64,000 nucleotides of DNA, taken from contig NC_008577.1 in assembly GCF_000203935.1 (NCBI RefSeq), forward strand, positions 1,550,001-1,614,000, given 5' to 3'. Shown here piece after piece: positions 37,769 through 46,530 of the stretch. Positions within the stretch are counted from its first letter, which is position 1. Each line of letters opens with the position of its first letter. This DNA is from Shewanella sp. ANA-3. GTDB lineage: Bacteria > Pseudomonadota > Gammaproteobacteria > Enterobacterales > Shewanellaceae. Below the pieces are notes generated by a model. That model saw nothing but the letters and a program-made list of their open reading frames with translations. It was not told the DNA's origin and searched no databases. A program made the position numbers and the translations under genes.

Positions 37769-38269
37769 ATGAAGGCATGGTACCTTTTGTATTGTAAACC
37801 TCGAAGTGAAGCGAGGGCACAACAGAACTTAGCGCTTCAAAATTTAGAGACATACTTACCGATGGTTTCTGAAGAAAAATCTCAACGCGGGCAGAAGCGG
37901 ATCTGTCGCGTACCTCTATTCCCAAATTATCTGTTCATCAATTTCGACCCAAGCCAAACCAGTGTTAAGCAGGTCAACTCTACTCGTGGAGTGAGCCGTA
38001 TCGTCAACTGTCAGGAAAAAATGACTCCCATTGACGATCGTATTATTCACGCCATTCGCATGAAAGAATTAACGCCTTCCCAAGCGGTTTTAGACCATGA
38101 ATTAGAACTAAAAACCGGGGAAAAAATTCGCTTTAAAGACGGCCCTTTTGTGGATTTAGAAGGCATTTTTCAAGAGAAATGCCCGAACAAGCGCTGTCAT
38201 GTATTGTTCAATATTATGGGGCAGAGCAAAGTCGTTACTGTTCCTCAGGATTCTGTAGTGAGACTATAG
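37769..38269 (+). CDS. rfaH: RfaH, operon-specific transcription antiterminator
   Basis: RfaH is a NusG paralogue that loads onto RNA polymerase paused at an ops site and prevents early termination in long surface-polysaccharide operons. The 166-residue protein has the NGN domain (MKAWYLLYCKPRSEARAQQN, PLFPNYLFINFD) and a C-terminal KOW domain. The length is typical of RfaH rather than NusG. It is the first gene before an ops-containing leader and a 14-kb polysaccharide cluster, which supports the assignment. Confidence 0.93.
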   Translation: MKAWYLLYCKPRSEARAQQNLALQNLETYLPMVSEEKSQRGQKRICRVPLFPNYLFINFDPSQTSVKQVNSTRGVSRIVNCQEKMTPIDDRIIHAIRMKELTPSQAVLDHELELKTGEKIRFKDGPFVDLEGIFQEKCPNKRCHVLFNIMGQSKVVTVPQDSVVRL

Positions 38270-38644
38270 AGTGCTTTGAAATTGAGTATCTTACTTAAGT
38301 TATTCGCTAAAATAGCGGATTAGCCTTAGCAATGCTTAAATTCTCTGCAGTGTAATATGTAAAATATATGTTTCAGTTTTGGTGCGGGATTTTGCGCCTT
38401 TAATAGAAATAAAGAAGTATCATTTTGTACAGCATTTTAGCGGTAAGAGAGTACGCTCATGATTTAATTAGGATATGTGATAAATCATATCCTTTCTGAG
38501 TGCTATCCTTAACCATGCTTGAAGTTAAGTTCTACTTGGATTTAGGTTCTAATAGAATTTGAAATTGGTGCGAAGCTTAGTGTGACCAATTGAAAAATAA
38601 GGTTTTTCGCGTTGCGAAGGGGATTTTGGAGACCGTAATCCATG

Positions 38645-38656
38645 GGCGGTAGCGTG
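38645..38656 (+). promoter_or_regulatory. ops element (RfaH recruitment site)
   Basis: GGCGGTAGCGTG is identical to the core of the ops/JUMPstart element described in Escherichia coli. RNA polymerase pauses there and RfaH reads the exposed non-template strand. It lies about 265 bp before the first polysaccharide gene and 376 bp after an rfaH gene. Confidence 0.88.
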
Positions 38657-38728
38657 TCTGAATGACATCAAATCGATAGCTTCATTCGTTAAGCGAAGAA
38701 TGCAGAAGGTTTCTGTCTGGCACGCAGA

Positions 38729-38739
38729 TTGGTAGCGTG
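38729..38739 (+). promoter_or_regulatory. Second ops-like motif
   Basis: TTGGTAGCGTG shares the GGTAGCGTG part of ops but lacks the leading GGC. It lies 84 bp after the first. It could be a weaker pause site or a chance match. Confidence 0.4.
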
Positions 38740-38919
38740 TTAGGTTTCGATGAATTGCGCTGCTGCTTAGTTGGTGTTCGGCCTCAAGATTATAGCTCAA
38801 CGCGCCGTTCTGCAACGCTCGCAAGTTAGCTTAAGTACAATCTTCTCGCTGGGCGAAACCCAATCAGCCTTTAAAGTTTTTAATGTTTTCCATCATTTTT
38901 ACCCAATCGGAGATATCTG

Positions 38920-41433
38920 GTGTTACAACAATTCAAAAAATACATCAAAGCGGTTCCCAAAACCGCAATATTAGTAGGCATCACTGCCACGATATTGATG
39001 GGCACATCGGCGCAAGCTATTACGCCCTCTCCGCAGATGATAGAACAATTCAAACAACTACCTAAGTCAGAGCAAGAACGTTTAGCTCGCCAATACGGTA
39101 TTGATCCGTCAATGATTACGGGGTCCTCAACTACTGCTACTGTTGTTGAAAACCCAACTGTAGTTACGCCACGAACGGAAACTGGTAATAACGTCATCGA
39201 TCAATCTGAGGACGATAAACTTAACCAGGCAACCAAAACGGAAGCTAAGGTTGAAGCGATTGAAAGCAAAAAAGAAGATCAGCTAAAACGCTTTGGCTAT
39301 GACTTATTTGCTGGTTCTCCAAGTACGTTTGCTCCCGTTTCTGACGTACCAGTGCCTGCTGAATACATGATGGGCCCAGGTGATACCTTAAATGTGCAGT
39401 TTTTTGGTAAAGAAAATAATCAGTTCACGTTAACCGTGGGCCGTGATGGTGCAGTGCAATTCCCTAACTTGGGGCCTATCTCACTAGTAGGCTTAACCTT
39501 TGCTGAAACACGCGAGCTATTACAACAAAAAATCAGCCAAAGCATGATAGGTATTGAGTCCAATATCACTATGGGTGAGTTGCGTTCAATCCGGATTTTT
39601 GTGGCTGGTGATGCTTACAAACCTGGCTCTTACACTGTGTCGAGTTTATCGACCATTACTCAAGCGCTGTTTATCTCGGGTGGCGTAAACCAAATCGGTA
39701 GCTTGCGTGATATCCAATTAAAGCGCTCTGGTAAAACTATTGGCCGTTTAGACTTATATGATTTATTGCTTCGCGGCGATGCGTCAGGCGATATGCGTTT
39801 ACAATCCGGTGATGTGGTATTTGTTCCATCTACTGGGGGGACAGTGAGTGTTATAGGTGAAGTGCGTCGCCCTGCTATTTACGAGCTTAAAAATAACGAA
39901 ACCATGGCCGATGTGATTAATATGGCTAGTGGTTTAAACCCAGGTGCATATCCCAAAGCCAGTACCATTGAACGTTATAGTCGTGAAGCGGTAAAAACCG
40001 TGGTAAGTGTTGATTTAACCGAAAATTCAGGCTTAAGTACGTTAGCGAAAAATGGCGATTTACTTAATGTTCGCTCTGCTTCAAGCCGTATTGATAATGC
40101 TATTACGGTCTCGGGTGCAGTAATCCGCCCAGGTAAATATCAATGGACAAATGGGCTAACAGTTGCCGATTTATTGCCTTCCATTTGGGGGGATTTAACC
40201 ATCTCCGCAGATTTGGATTACAGCTTATTGGTAAGAGAAATCAACCAACGTGGTGATATCGAAGTCGAGCGCATCAACCTCGGTCGCGCAATTGGTGAGC
40301 CAAAATCACATTACAACCCCACACTAAAACCACGAGATTCGGTCATTGTATTTGACTATGCCGATCGTGAATCGCTGCTTAAGCCCATTATTAAAAAGCT
40401 AAAAGAGCAAAGCCGTTTTGGCGATGCCGCTAAACTGGTTAATATCAATGGGAATGTACGCTTCCCTGGTCAGTATCCAATAACGGTTAATGCCGATGTT
40501 AAAGAGTTACTTATAGCTGCAGGCGGGCTAGAAGAAGGTGCATATACCCTATCAGCAGAGCTGACTCGTCAACAAGTGTCTGAGCAAAATGGGGTTAAAG
40601 TAGAACATGTACAGCTTAGCTTGGATCGCGTTATGCAAAATGATCCGGCAGCCAATATCAAACTGCAAAGCCGTGACATCTTAACCGTACGTACGTTGCC
40701 AGACTGGCAAGAAACTCGCTGGGTCACCATTAAAGGTGAAGTTAAATTCCCTGGCACTTACAGTATCCAGCGCGGCGAAACCTTAAAACAAGTGCTTGCC
40801 CGTGCTGGTGGTATGACGAGTGATGCTGCACCACGCAGTGCAGTCTTTTTACGCAAATCGATCCAACAAAAAGAACAGCAAGAACTTGCAAAGCTTGCCG
40901 ATGAATTGCGCCGGGAGATTGCTGCAAAAGCCTTGACCAAAGATACGCCTACCATTGGTTATAACGATGCACAAATGATGTTAAATCAATTGGAAAACGT
41001 TAAAACAGTTGGTCGCTTAGTCGTCGATGTTAATGCGATTGAATTAGGCATCGAAAGTGCTGATTTAATGTTGGAAGATTCTGATGCCTTATATGTTCCT
41101 GCTATAAATCAAACAGTATCAGTAATGGGGCAAGTGCAGCATCCAAGTACTCATCGCTTTAAAACTGGATTAACGTTTGAACAATATCTAGCGTTATCCG
41201 GCGGTCCACGTAAACGTGCTGATGAATCTCGCACTTATATATTAAAAGCTGATGGCTCGGTACAAATGCCAGAATCTTCATTGTGGTTTACTGGCGGTAG
41301 CTCAATGGAACCTGGTGACACCATAGTTGTACCATTAGATACCGAATACAAAGATAATCTAACGTTGTGGACTCAAGTTACGAGCATTATCTACAACACC
41401 GCCGTCGCTGTATCCGCAATATCGGGGATTTAG
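38920..41433 (+). CDS. Large SLBB-domain polysaccharide export protein (Wza-like)
   Basis: This 837-residue envelope protein belongs to the outer-membrane polysaccharide export family that includes Wza. After a signal peptide (cleavage near SAQA) and a coiled/linker region, the polysaccharide export domain begins near residue 147 (YMMGPGDTLNVQFFG). Several SLBB domains follow to the end (for example VIGEVRRPAIYEL, VSGAVIRPGKYQW, INGNVRFPGQYPI, IKGEVKFPGTYSI, VMGQVQHPSTHRF). It is about twice the length of Wza and has no lipobox cysteine. The start is GTG with GGAG upstream. No wzb or wzc gene follows; the partner is Wzz. Confidence 0.9.
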   Translation: MLQQFKKYIKAVPKTAILVGITATILMGTSAQAITPSPQMIEQFKQLPKSEQERLARQYGIDPSMITGSSTTATVVENPTVVTPRTETGNNVIDQSEDDKLNQATKTEAKVEAIESKKEDQLKRFGYDLFAGSPSTFAPVSDVPVPAEYMMGPGDTLNVQFFGKENNQFTLTVGRDGAVQFPNLGPISLVGLTFAETRELLQQKISQSMIGIESNITMGELRSIRIFVAGDAYKPGSYTVSSLSTITQALFISGGVNQIGSLRDIQLKRSGKTIGRLDLYDLLLRGDASGDMRLQSGDVVFVPSTGGTVSVIGEVRRPAIYELKNNETMADVINMASGLNPGAYPKASTIERYSREAVKTVVSVDLTENSGLSTLAKNGDLLNVRSASSRIDNAITVSGAVIRPGKYQWTNGLTVADLLPSIWGDLTISADLDYSLLVREINQRGDIEVERINLGRAIGEPKSHYNPTLKPRDSVIVFDYADRESLLKPIIKKLKEQSRFGDAAKLVNINGNVRFPGQYPITVNADVKELLIAAGGLEEGAYTLSAELTRQQVSEQNGVKVEHVQLSLDRVMQNDPAANIKLQSRDILTVRTLPDWQETRWVTIKGEVKFPGTYSIQRGETLKQVLARAGGMTSDAAPRSAVFLRKSIQQKEQQELAKLADELRREIAAKALTKDTPTIGYNDAQMMLNQLENVKTVGRLVVDVNAIELGIESADLMLEDSDALYVPAINQTVSVMGQVQHPSTHRFKTGLTFEQYLALSGGPRKRADESRTYILKADGSVQMPESSLWFTGGSSMEPGDTIVVPLDTEYKDNLTLWTQVTSIIYNTAVAVSAISGI

Positions 41434-41447
41434 AACGCCACTTCGTG

Positions 41448-41598
41448 GCTCACGGATGTTAATAGGATAACGGAACGGGCTTAGCTCTCACGGTAAACGC
41501 AGCGCTCTTAGTTTTTGCCCTTACCGTAGGCGAACGACTGCATGGATGCAGGAAGCAGAATAACGTAGGAGCAGTTATCGAGCGTTCCGTTAGTGAGC
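41448..41598. repeat. Nested inverted-repeat element between export and wzz genes
   Basis: Three inverted-repeat pairs are nested in this 240-bp gap: GCTCAC (41448-41453) with GTGAGC (41593-41598), AACGGAACG (41469-41477) with CGTTCCGTT (41583-41591), and ACGGTAA (41490-41496) with TTACCGT (41521-41527). There is no open frame of coding character. The layout suggests a small dispersed (REP/MITE-like) repeat or a structured RNA. Confidence 0.6.
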
Positions 41599-41673
41599 TT
41601 GCGAACGTTCCGTCAACCGTCAACGATAACCCCCAACAGTTTATGAGAACTTACACAACGAGATAAGTTTTAG

Positions 41674-42630
41674 ATGTCTAATGAATTAAATCAATATATG
41701 AAAGACGCCAGATTTCCTCAAGTGCAAGATGACGAAATCGATCTTCGTGAGCTTTTTGCCGTCATCTGGCAAGGCAAATGGCTCATTATTGCCATAACCG
41801 CTGTTTTTGCGATTGCCTCTGTCGCCTTTGCTATTTTGCAACCCAATATCTATAAATCCGAAGCTTTGTTGGCGCCAGCATCAGAGGAGCAGGGCGGTGG
41901 CTTAAGCGCCTTGGCATCACAGTTTGGTGGTTTAGCAAGTCTTGCTGGGGTTAACCTCGGCGCTAAAGGTAGTACTGATAAAACCCAGCTTGCAATTGAA
42001 GTATTAAAATCCCGCCAATTTACCAGTGAGTTTATTCAAAAGCATAATATTCTTGCTAATTTAATGGCCGCAAAAAAATGGGATAGGGATGCAGATAAAA
42101 TTATTTATGACTCTGAGCTATATAACGAGCAAACCAATACCTGGGTGCGCGATGTCGAACCACCATTTAAACCTGTGCCTTCAATGCAAGAAGCCTATAA
42201 AGAATTCAGCAAGATTTTTGCAGCGAATAAAGATAAAGAATCAGGTATGGTAACTATTTCAATTGAGCACTTATCACCAACAGTTGCCCAGCAATGGGTC
42301 ACTTGGTTAATTCAAGATATTAATAAAGTGATGAAGGAACGTGATGTTGCAGAAGCGCACCGCAGTACTGAGTTTTTAAATAAGCAAATCGCTTTAACCA
42401 ATGTTGCCGATATTAAAACTGTACTTTATAAGCTGATTGAAGAGCAGGCAAAAACCATTATGTTTGCTGAAGTGCGCGACGAATATGTATTTAAAACTAT
42501 CGATCCCGCATTAGCGCCTGAAGAAAAGGCTAAACCCAAACGTGCATTAATTTGCGTTTTAGGCACCATGCTCGGCGGTATGTTAGGTTTGATGTTAGTG
42601 CTGGTAAGGCATTTTATGAGAAAAGAGTAA
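41674..42630 (+). CDS. wzz: Wzz chain-length determinant
   Basis: Wzz-type proteins set the modal length of O-antigen or related polymers made by Wzy. The 318-residue protein has the expected two transmembrane helices (about 36-57 and 289-312) around a periplasmic domain. The signature pieces are IDLRELFAVIWQGKW and the Pro-rich entry to the second helix (APEEKAKPKRALICVLGTML). It lacks the Wzc kinase domain, so polymerisation is probably of the Wzx/Wzy/Wzz O-antigen kind. Confidence 0.92.
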   Translation: MSNELNQYMKDARFPQVQDDEIDLRELFAVIWQGKWLIIAITAVFAIASVAFAILQPNIYKSEALLAPASEEQGGGLSALASQFGGLASLAGVNLGAKGSTDKTQLAIEVLKSRQFTSEFIQKHNILANLMAAKKWDRDADKIIYDSELYNEQTNTWVRDVEPPFKPVPSMQEAYKEFSKIFAANKDKESGMVTISIEHLSPTVAQQWVTWLIQDINKVMKERDVAEAHRSTEFLNKQIALTNVADIKTVLYKLIEEQAKTIMFAEVRDEYVFKTIDPALAPEEKAKPKRALICVLGTMLGGMLGLMLVLVRHFMRKE

Positions 42631-42669
42631 GCTCTAGATCCTAGACCCCCTATTAATTTGGTTTAATCT

Positions 42670-43659
42670 ATGAATATACGAGTTAATGAAACGGTTGACA
42701 CTCATGAGTTTCAGCCGATTAAAACAGTTGCGAAGCGTTTCAAGTCAAAGTATCAGGTGCTAAATCAGCTGCTTATTTATGTCTATTGTCCTGTGGATAG
42801 AGAATTAGAGATTGGTCAAATTATTGATGACTACAGCTTTGATATGGTTGTCAATGATTACAGCATTACTGATTTGAGTTGTAAGGTTATTTGTCATTTT
42901 GAAAGCGCGCGTTTGACTAAAGAACAGAGACAGTTTCTTGTCAAAGCGACTGAACTTGGTGCTTGGGTAGAGCCTTTAGTTAGCTATCTTGATGAAAGAC
43001 TTGGCTATACTGAGGTCCGATTACTACATAGTGGCTATTTTCTACATCAGAAAGCTTTTTCCATTTTATCGACAAAGCGTACTCAATTAGCTAAAAGAGT
43101 TGTTGATTTATTTGCGGCGTTTCTGCTTTGTACTGTAGCAATACCTGTCGGATTACTTACAGCATTGGCGATTAAGTTAGAAAGTCCAGGGCCAGTATTT
43201 TATAAACAGCGACGTACAGGACAATATAATGACGAATTTGAAGTGATTAAATTTCGTTCTATGCGTAATGATGCTGAAAAGTCTGGTGCGCAATGGGCTA
43301 CTCAAAATGATGCTCGTGTTACAAAAGTAGGTAACTTTATTCGTAAGACCCGCATCGATGAATTACCGCAGATCATCAATATTCTGAAAGGTGAAATGTC
43401 GATTGTTGGTCCGAGACCAGAGCGTGAGGTCTTTATTGCAGAATTAGAACAAGAAATTCCTTATTATCGCTTCCGCCACGCAGTTAAACCCGGTGTAACG
43501 GGTCTCGCCCAAGTCAGTTATCCATACGGTGCTTCTGTTGAGGATGCGGTTTGGAAGCATAAGTATGATATTTTTTATATTAAACACCACAGTACTTTAT
43601 TAGATGTGAAAATTTTACTTAAAACAATTAAAGTTGTTTTATTTGGCATGGGACGATAA
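42670..43659 (+). CDS. Initiating sugar-phosphate transferase (WcaJ/WbaP family)
   Basis: This membrane enzyme would transfer a sugar phosphate onto undecaprenyl phosphate to start each repeat unit. The C-terminal catalytic domain is clear (ESPGPVFYKQRRTG, FEVIKFRSM, RKTRIDELPQIINILKGEMS, VGPRPER, KPGVTGLAQVS). One hydrophobic segment near 145-165 precedes it. The N-terminal ~120 residues are soluble-looking, so the protein lacks the multi-helix N-terminal half of full-length WcaJ. The sugar is not predictable. It ends directly before the next ATG. Confidence 0.9.
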   Translation: MNIRVNETVDTHEFQPIKTVAKRFKSKYQVLNQLLIYVYCPVDRELEIGQIIDDYSFDMVVNDYSITDLSCKVICHFESARLTKEQRQFLVKATELGAWVEPLVSYLDERLGYTEVRLLHSGYFLHQKAFSILSTKRTQLAKRVVDLFAAFLLCTVAIPVGLLTALAIKLESPGPVFYKQRRTGQYNDEFEVIKFRSMRNDAEKSGAQWATQNDARVTKVGNFIRKTRIDELPQIINILKGEMSIVGPRPEREVFIAELEQEIPYYRFRHAVKPGVTGLAQVSYPYGASVEDAVWKHKYDIFYIKHHSTLLDVKILLKTIKVVLFGMGR

Positions 43660-44409
43660 ATGCAAGAGCAACCATTAGTATCGATTATCATGCCCAGCTA
43701 TAACTCAGCTAAAACTATTGCTGAAAGTATAGAGTCAGTTATCTCTCAAACATATCAAAATTGGGAATTGTTAATTACAGATGATGTATCTGTTGATAAT
43801 ACTAGAGATATAGTACGCTCATATTGTGCTAAAGATAGTCGAATCAAGTTATTTGAGTTAGATGTAAATTCTGGCGCAGGTGCTTCACGTAATAATAGTA
43901 TTGAAAATTCAAAAGGCATTTATATTGCATTTCTTGATTCTGATGACTTATGGTTTTCAGATAAATTATCCACCCAGATTGCCTTTATGAAGTTAAATAA
44001 TGTTTTATTATCGTACAGTGCATATCAGAAGTTTAGTCGTGAGGGAGATGGAGGGGTAATTATACCTCCAAGTTCAGTTACTTATGAGGAATTGTTGACG
44101 GGCAATGTAATTGGTTGTTTAACTGCTATATATAACGCGAAAGTATTAGGTAAACGCTATATGCCACTAATACGGAAAAGACAAGATATGGGCCTGTGGC
44201 TCAATATTTTAGAAGACATCGATATGGCCTATGGTATTAGTGATGTTTTAGCTAAATATCGTGTCGATACAGGTATGACAAAAAATAAATTAAACATTTT
44301 GAAATGGCAGTGGGCTTTCTATCGAGATGTACTTGGTTTGAACTTTTTTAAAACGATTAAATGTTTTATTTTATATGCCTATAAAGGCTTCTTGAAAAGT
44401 AGAATATGA
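43660..44409 (+). CDS. Family 2 glycosyltransferase
   Basis: The N-terminal GT-A fold is typical of GT2: PLVSIIMPSYNSAKTIAESI, QTYQNWELLITDD, and the DxD-like metal site in FLDSDDLW. It has 249 residues. It would add one sugar of the O-unit at the cytoplasmic face of the inner membrane; donor and acceptor cannot be read from the sequence. It starts with no gap after the initiating transferase. Base composition falls noticeably in AT-rich direction from here. Confidence 0.88.
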   Translation: MQEQPLVSIIMPSYNSAKTIAESIESVISQTYQNWELLITDDVSVDNTRDIVRSYCAKDSRIKLFELDVNSGAGASRNNSIENSKGIYIAFLDSDDLWFSDKLSTQIAFMKLNNVLLSYSAYQKFSREGDGGVIIPPSSVTYEELLTGNVIGCLTAIYNAKVLGKRYMPLIRKRQDMGLWLNILEDIDMAYGISDVLAKYRVDTGMTKNKLNILKWQWAFYRDVLGLNFFKTIKCFILYAYKGFLKSRI

Positions 44410-44421
44410 AAGAGTAATTAA

Positions 44422-45501
44422 ATGAAAATTTTAGTAACAGGTGGTGCTGGTTTTATTGGTTCGGCTGTGATTCGACACATAATAATGAACACCAATGACA
44501 GCGTAATTAACGTAGATAAACTGACGTACGCTGGAAATTTAGAATCCTTAAAATTGGTTAGCACTAATCCACGGTATAACTTCGAGCAAGTCGATATTTG
44601 TGATCGTGCAACACTCGAGAGAGTTTTTTCACAATACCAACCCGATGCTGTTATGCATCTAGCTGCAGAATCTCATGTAGATCGCTCAATCACTGGCCCT
44701 AGCGATTTTATCCAAACTAATATTGTGGGGACTTACATATTACTCGAAGCCGCTCGTCAATATTGGACACAACTCGATGCTGAACGTAAAGCTGCATTCC
44801 GTTTTCACCATATTTCAACTGATGAAGTCTATGGTGATTTGCCACATCCGGATGAGCAAGAAGGACAAGCAGTAAATCAATACCTGCCTTTATTTACCGA
44901 GACGACGCCTTATGCTCCGAGCAGCCCATATTCAGCCTCTAAAGCTTCAAGTGACCATCTGGTACGAGCTTGGCTTCGTACCTACGGATTTCCAACCATA
45001 GTGACAAACTGCTCAAATAACTATGGTCCTTATCATTTTCCTGAAAAGTTGATCCCTCTGGTAATTCTCAATGCACTTGAAGGTAAGTCATTACCTATTT
45101 ACGGTAAAGGTGATCAAATCCGTGATTGGTTATATGTTGAAGACCATGCTCGTGCGTTATACAAAGTCGTTACCGAAGGTAAAGTTGGTGAAACCTACAA
45201 TATTGGTGGTCATAATGAGAAGCAGAACATAGAGGTGGTGAAAACCATTTGTAGTATCTTAGATTCATTAGTGCCCAAAGCTACGCCTTATGCCGAGCAA
45301 ATTACTTTTGTGACCGATAGGCCTGGCCATGATCGCCGTTATGCCATTGATGCAAGTAAAATGAGTGCAGAACTAAATTGGCAGCCCCAAGAAACTTTCG
45401 AAACTGGCTTACGTAAAACCATCGAATGGTATTTAGCTAACCAAGAATGGTGCCAGCATGTACAAGACGGCACCTATCAGCGTGAGCGTTTAGGTATTTA
45501 A
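44422..45501 (+). CDS. rmlB: dTDP-glucose 4,6-dehydratase
   Basis: RmlB makes dTDP-4-keto-6-deoxyglucose, the second step to dTDP-L-rhamnose. The NAD-binding [14 protein letters not shown] motif is at the N-terminus. The catalytic [12 protein letters not shown] and [12 protein letters not shown] motifs follow, and the YxxxK pair is present. The 359-residue length is typical. It leads the rmlB-rmlA-rmlD-rmlC group. Confidence 0.96.
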   Translation: MKILVTGGAGFIGSAVIRHIIMNTNDSVINVDKLTYAGNLESLKLVSTNPRYNFEQVDICDRATLERVFSQYQPDAVMHLAAESHVDRSITGPSDFIQTNIVGTYILLEAARQYWTQLDAERKAAFRFHHISTDEVYGDLPHPDEQEGQAVNQYLPLFTETTPYAPSSPYSASKASSDHLVRAWLRTYGFPTIVTNCSNNYGPYHFPEKLIPLVILNALEGKSLPIYGKGDQIRDWLYVEDHARALYKVVTEGKVGETYNIGGHNEKQNIEVVKTICSILDSLVPKATPYAEQITFVTDRPGHDRRYAIDASKMSAELNWQPQETFETGLRKTIEWYLANQEWCQHVQDGTYQRERLGI

Positions 45502-45571
45502 TCACTTTAACAACTTTATTTTAAAGTCCTAGTTTTCACCTAGGGCCTATTTACCTAGGAACTTGATTTAA

Positions 45572-46432
45572 ATGAAAGGAATTATTTTAGCTGGCGGTTC
45601 TGGTACACGGTTGTATCCACTTACTCGAGGTGTGTCAAAACAACTGCTCCCAATTTATGATAAACCAATGATTTACTATCCTTTATCTACACTAATGCTA
45701 GCCGGAATTCGAGATGTATTGATTATTACCACCCCAGAAGATAACGATAGCTTTAAACGATTATTAGGTAATGGGTCAGATTTTGGCATCAACTTGAGTT
45801 ATGCCGTTCAACCCTTTCCTGACGGTTTAGCTCAAGCTTTTATCATCGGTGAAGAATTTATCGGTAACTCAAATGTGTGTTTGGTGCTTGGTGATAATAT
45901 TTTTTATGGTCAATCTTTTTCAAAGACACTTAAAAATGCTGCGAATCGCCAAACTGGGGCTACTGTTTTCGGCTATCAAGTAAAAGATCCTGAGCGTTTT
46001 GGGGTTGTGGAATTCGATGCTGAGATGAAGGCGGTTTCTATTGAGGAAAAACCACTCAAACCTAAATCATCTTATGCAGTAACAGGACTCTATTTTTACG
46101 ACAATAAAGTGGTGGAACTGGCGAAACAGGTTAAGCCTTCACATCGCGGTGAGCTTGAGATCACTACTCTTAATGAAATGTATCTCAAGGCCGGTGAGTT
46201 AAATGTTGAGCTTCTTGGTCGTGGCTTTGCTTGGTTAGACACTGGAACTCATGAGAGTCTGCATGAAGCATCCTCTTTTGTGCAAACCATTGAGCACGTT
46301 CAGGGCTTAAAAGTAGCTTGTTTAGAAGAAATTGCCTATCGAAATGGCTGGTTAACTGCAGATCAACTTAAAGAACTCGCGAAACCCATGCTTAAAAATG
46401 ACTATGGTCAGTATTTAGCACACTTAAAGTAG
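45572..46432 (+). CDS. rmlA: Glucose-1-phosphate thymidylyltransferase (first copy)
   Basis: RmlA joins glucose-1-phosphate and dTTP to form dTDP-glucose, the first step to dTDP-rhamnose. The N-terminal [20 protein letters not shown] signature is complete. The active-site region [10 protein letters not shown] and the substrate loop VVEFD are present. It has 286 residues, like E. coli RmlA. A second, divergent copy lies at 56219-57109. Confidence 0.96.
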   Translation: MKGIILAGGSGTRLYPLTRGVSKQLLPIYDKPMIYYPLSTLMLAGIRDVLIITTPEDNDSFKRLLGNGSDFGINLSYAVQPFPDGLAQAFIIGEEFIGNSNVCLVLGDNIFYGQSFSKTLKNAANRQTGATVFGYQVKDPERFGVVEFDAEMKAVSIEEKPLKPKSSYAVTGLYFYDNKVVELAKQVKPSHRGELEITTLNEMYLKAGELNVELLGRGFAWLDTGTHESLHEASSFVQTIEHVQGLKVACLEEIAYRNGWLTADQLKELAKPMLKNDYGQYLAHLK

Positions 46433-46470
46433 TCTTGATTGCTTTGTGTTGAATGTTGAGTTTTCTGTCT

Positions 46471-46498
46471 CAGCATTCAGCATTCAGCATTCAGCATT
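46471..46498 (+). repeat. Four tandem copies of a 7-bp repeat
   Basis: CAGCATT is repeated four times exactly in the rmlA-rmlD gap. Just upstream, GTTGAATGTTGAG (46448-46460) can pair with CTCAGCATTCAGC when G-U pairs are allowed, so RNA from here may form a hairpin. Confidence 0.85.
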
Positions 46499-46530
46499 TA
46501 CTTACACCTCACAATTAACAATTCAACACT

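Larger units (their letters stand above)
38270..38919 (+). other. 650-bp leader between rfaH and the polysaccharide operon
   Basis: This long gap contains an exact ops core (38645-38656) and a weaker second copy (38729-38739). It probably forms the untranslated leader of the polysaccharide operon. An antisense frame of 91 codons (38549-38824) is open, but I see no ribosome site or family signature. A small inverted repeat (CGCTAAAATAGCG at about 38304-38316) lies shortly after rfaH and may be a weak terminator. Confidence 0.65.

Noticed and set aside
38549..38824. Open frame of 91 codons on the minus strand before the export gene
   Set aside because: No ribosome site, no family signature, and it lies antisense in an ops-containing leader; kept only as a low-interest finding, not as a gene.
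46471..46498. Possible CRISPR array
   Set aside because: Repeats are 7 bp and contiguous with no spacers, so this is a simple tandem repeat.
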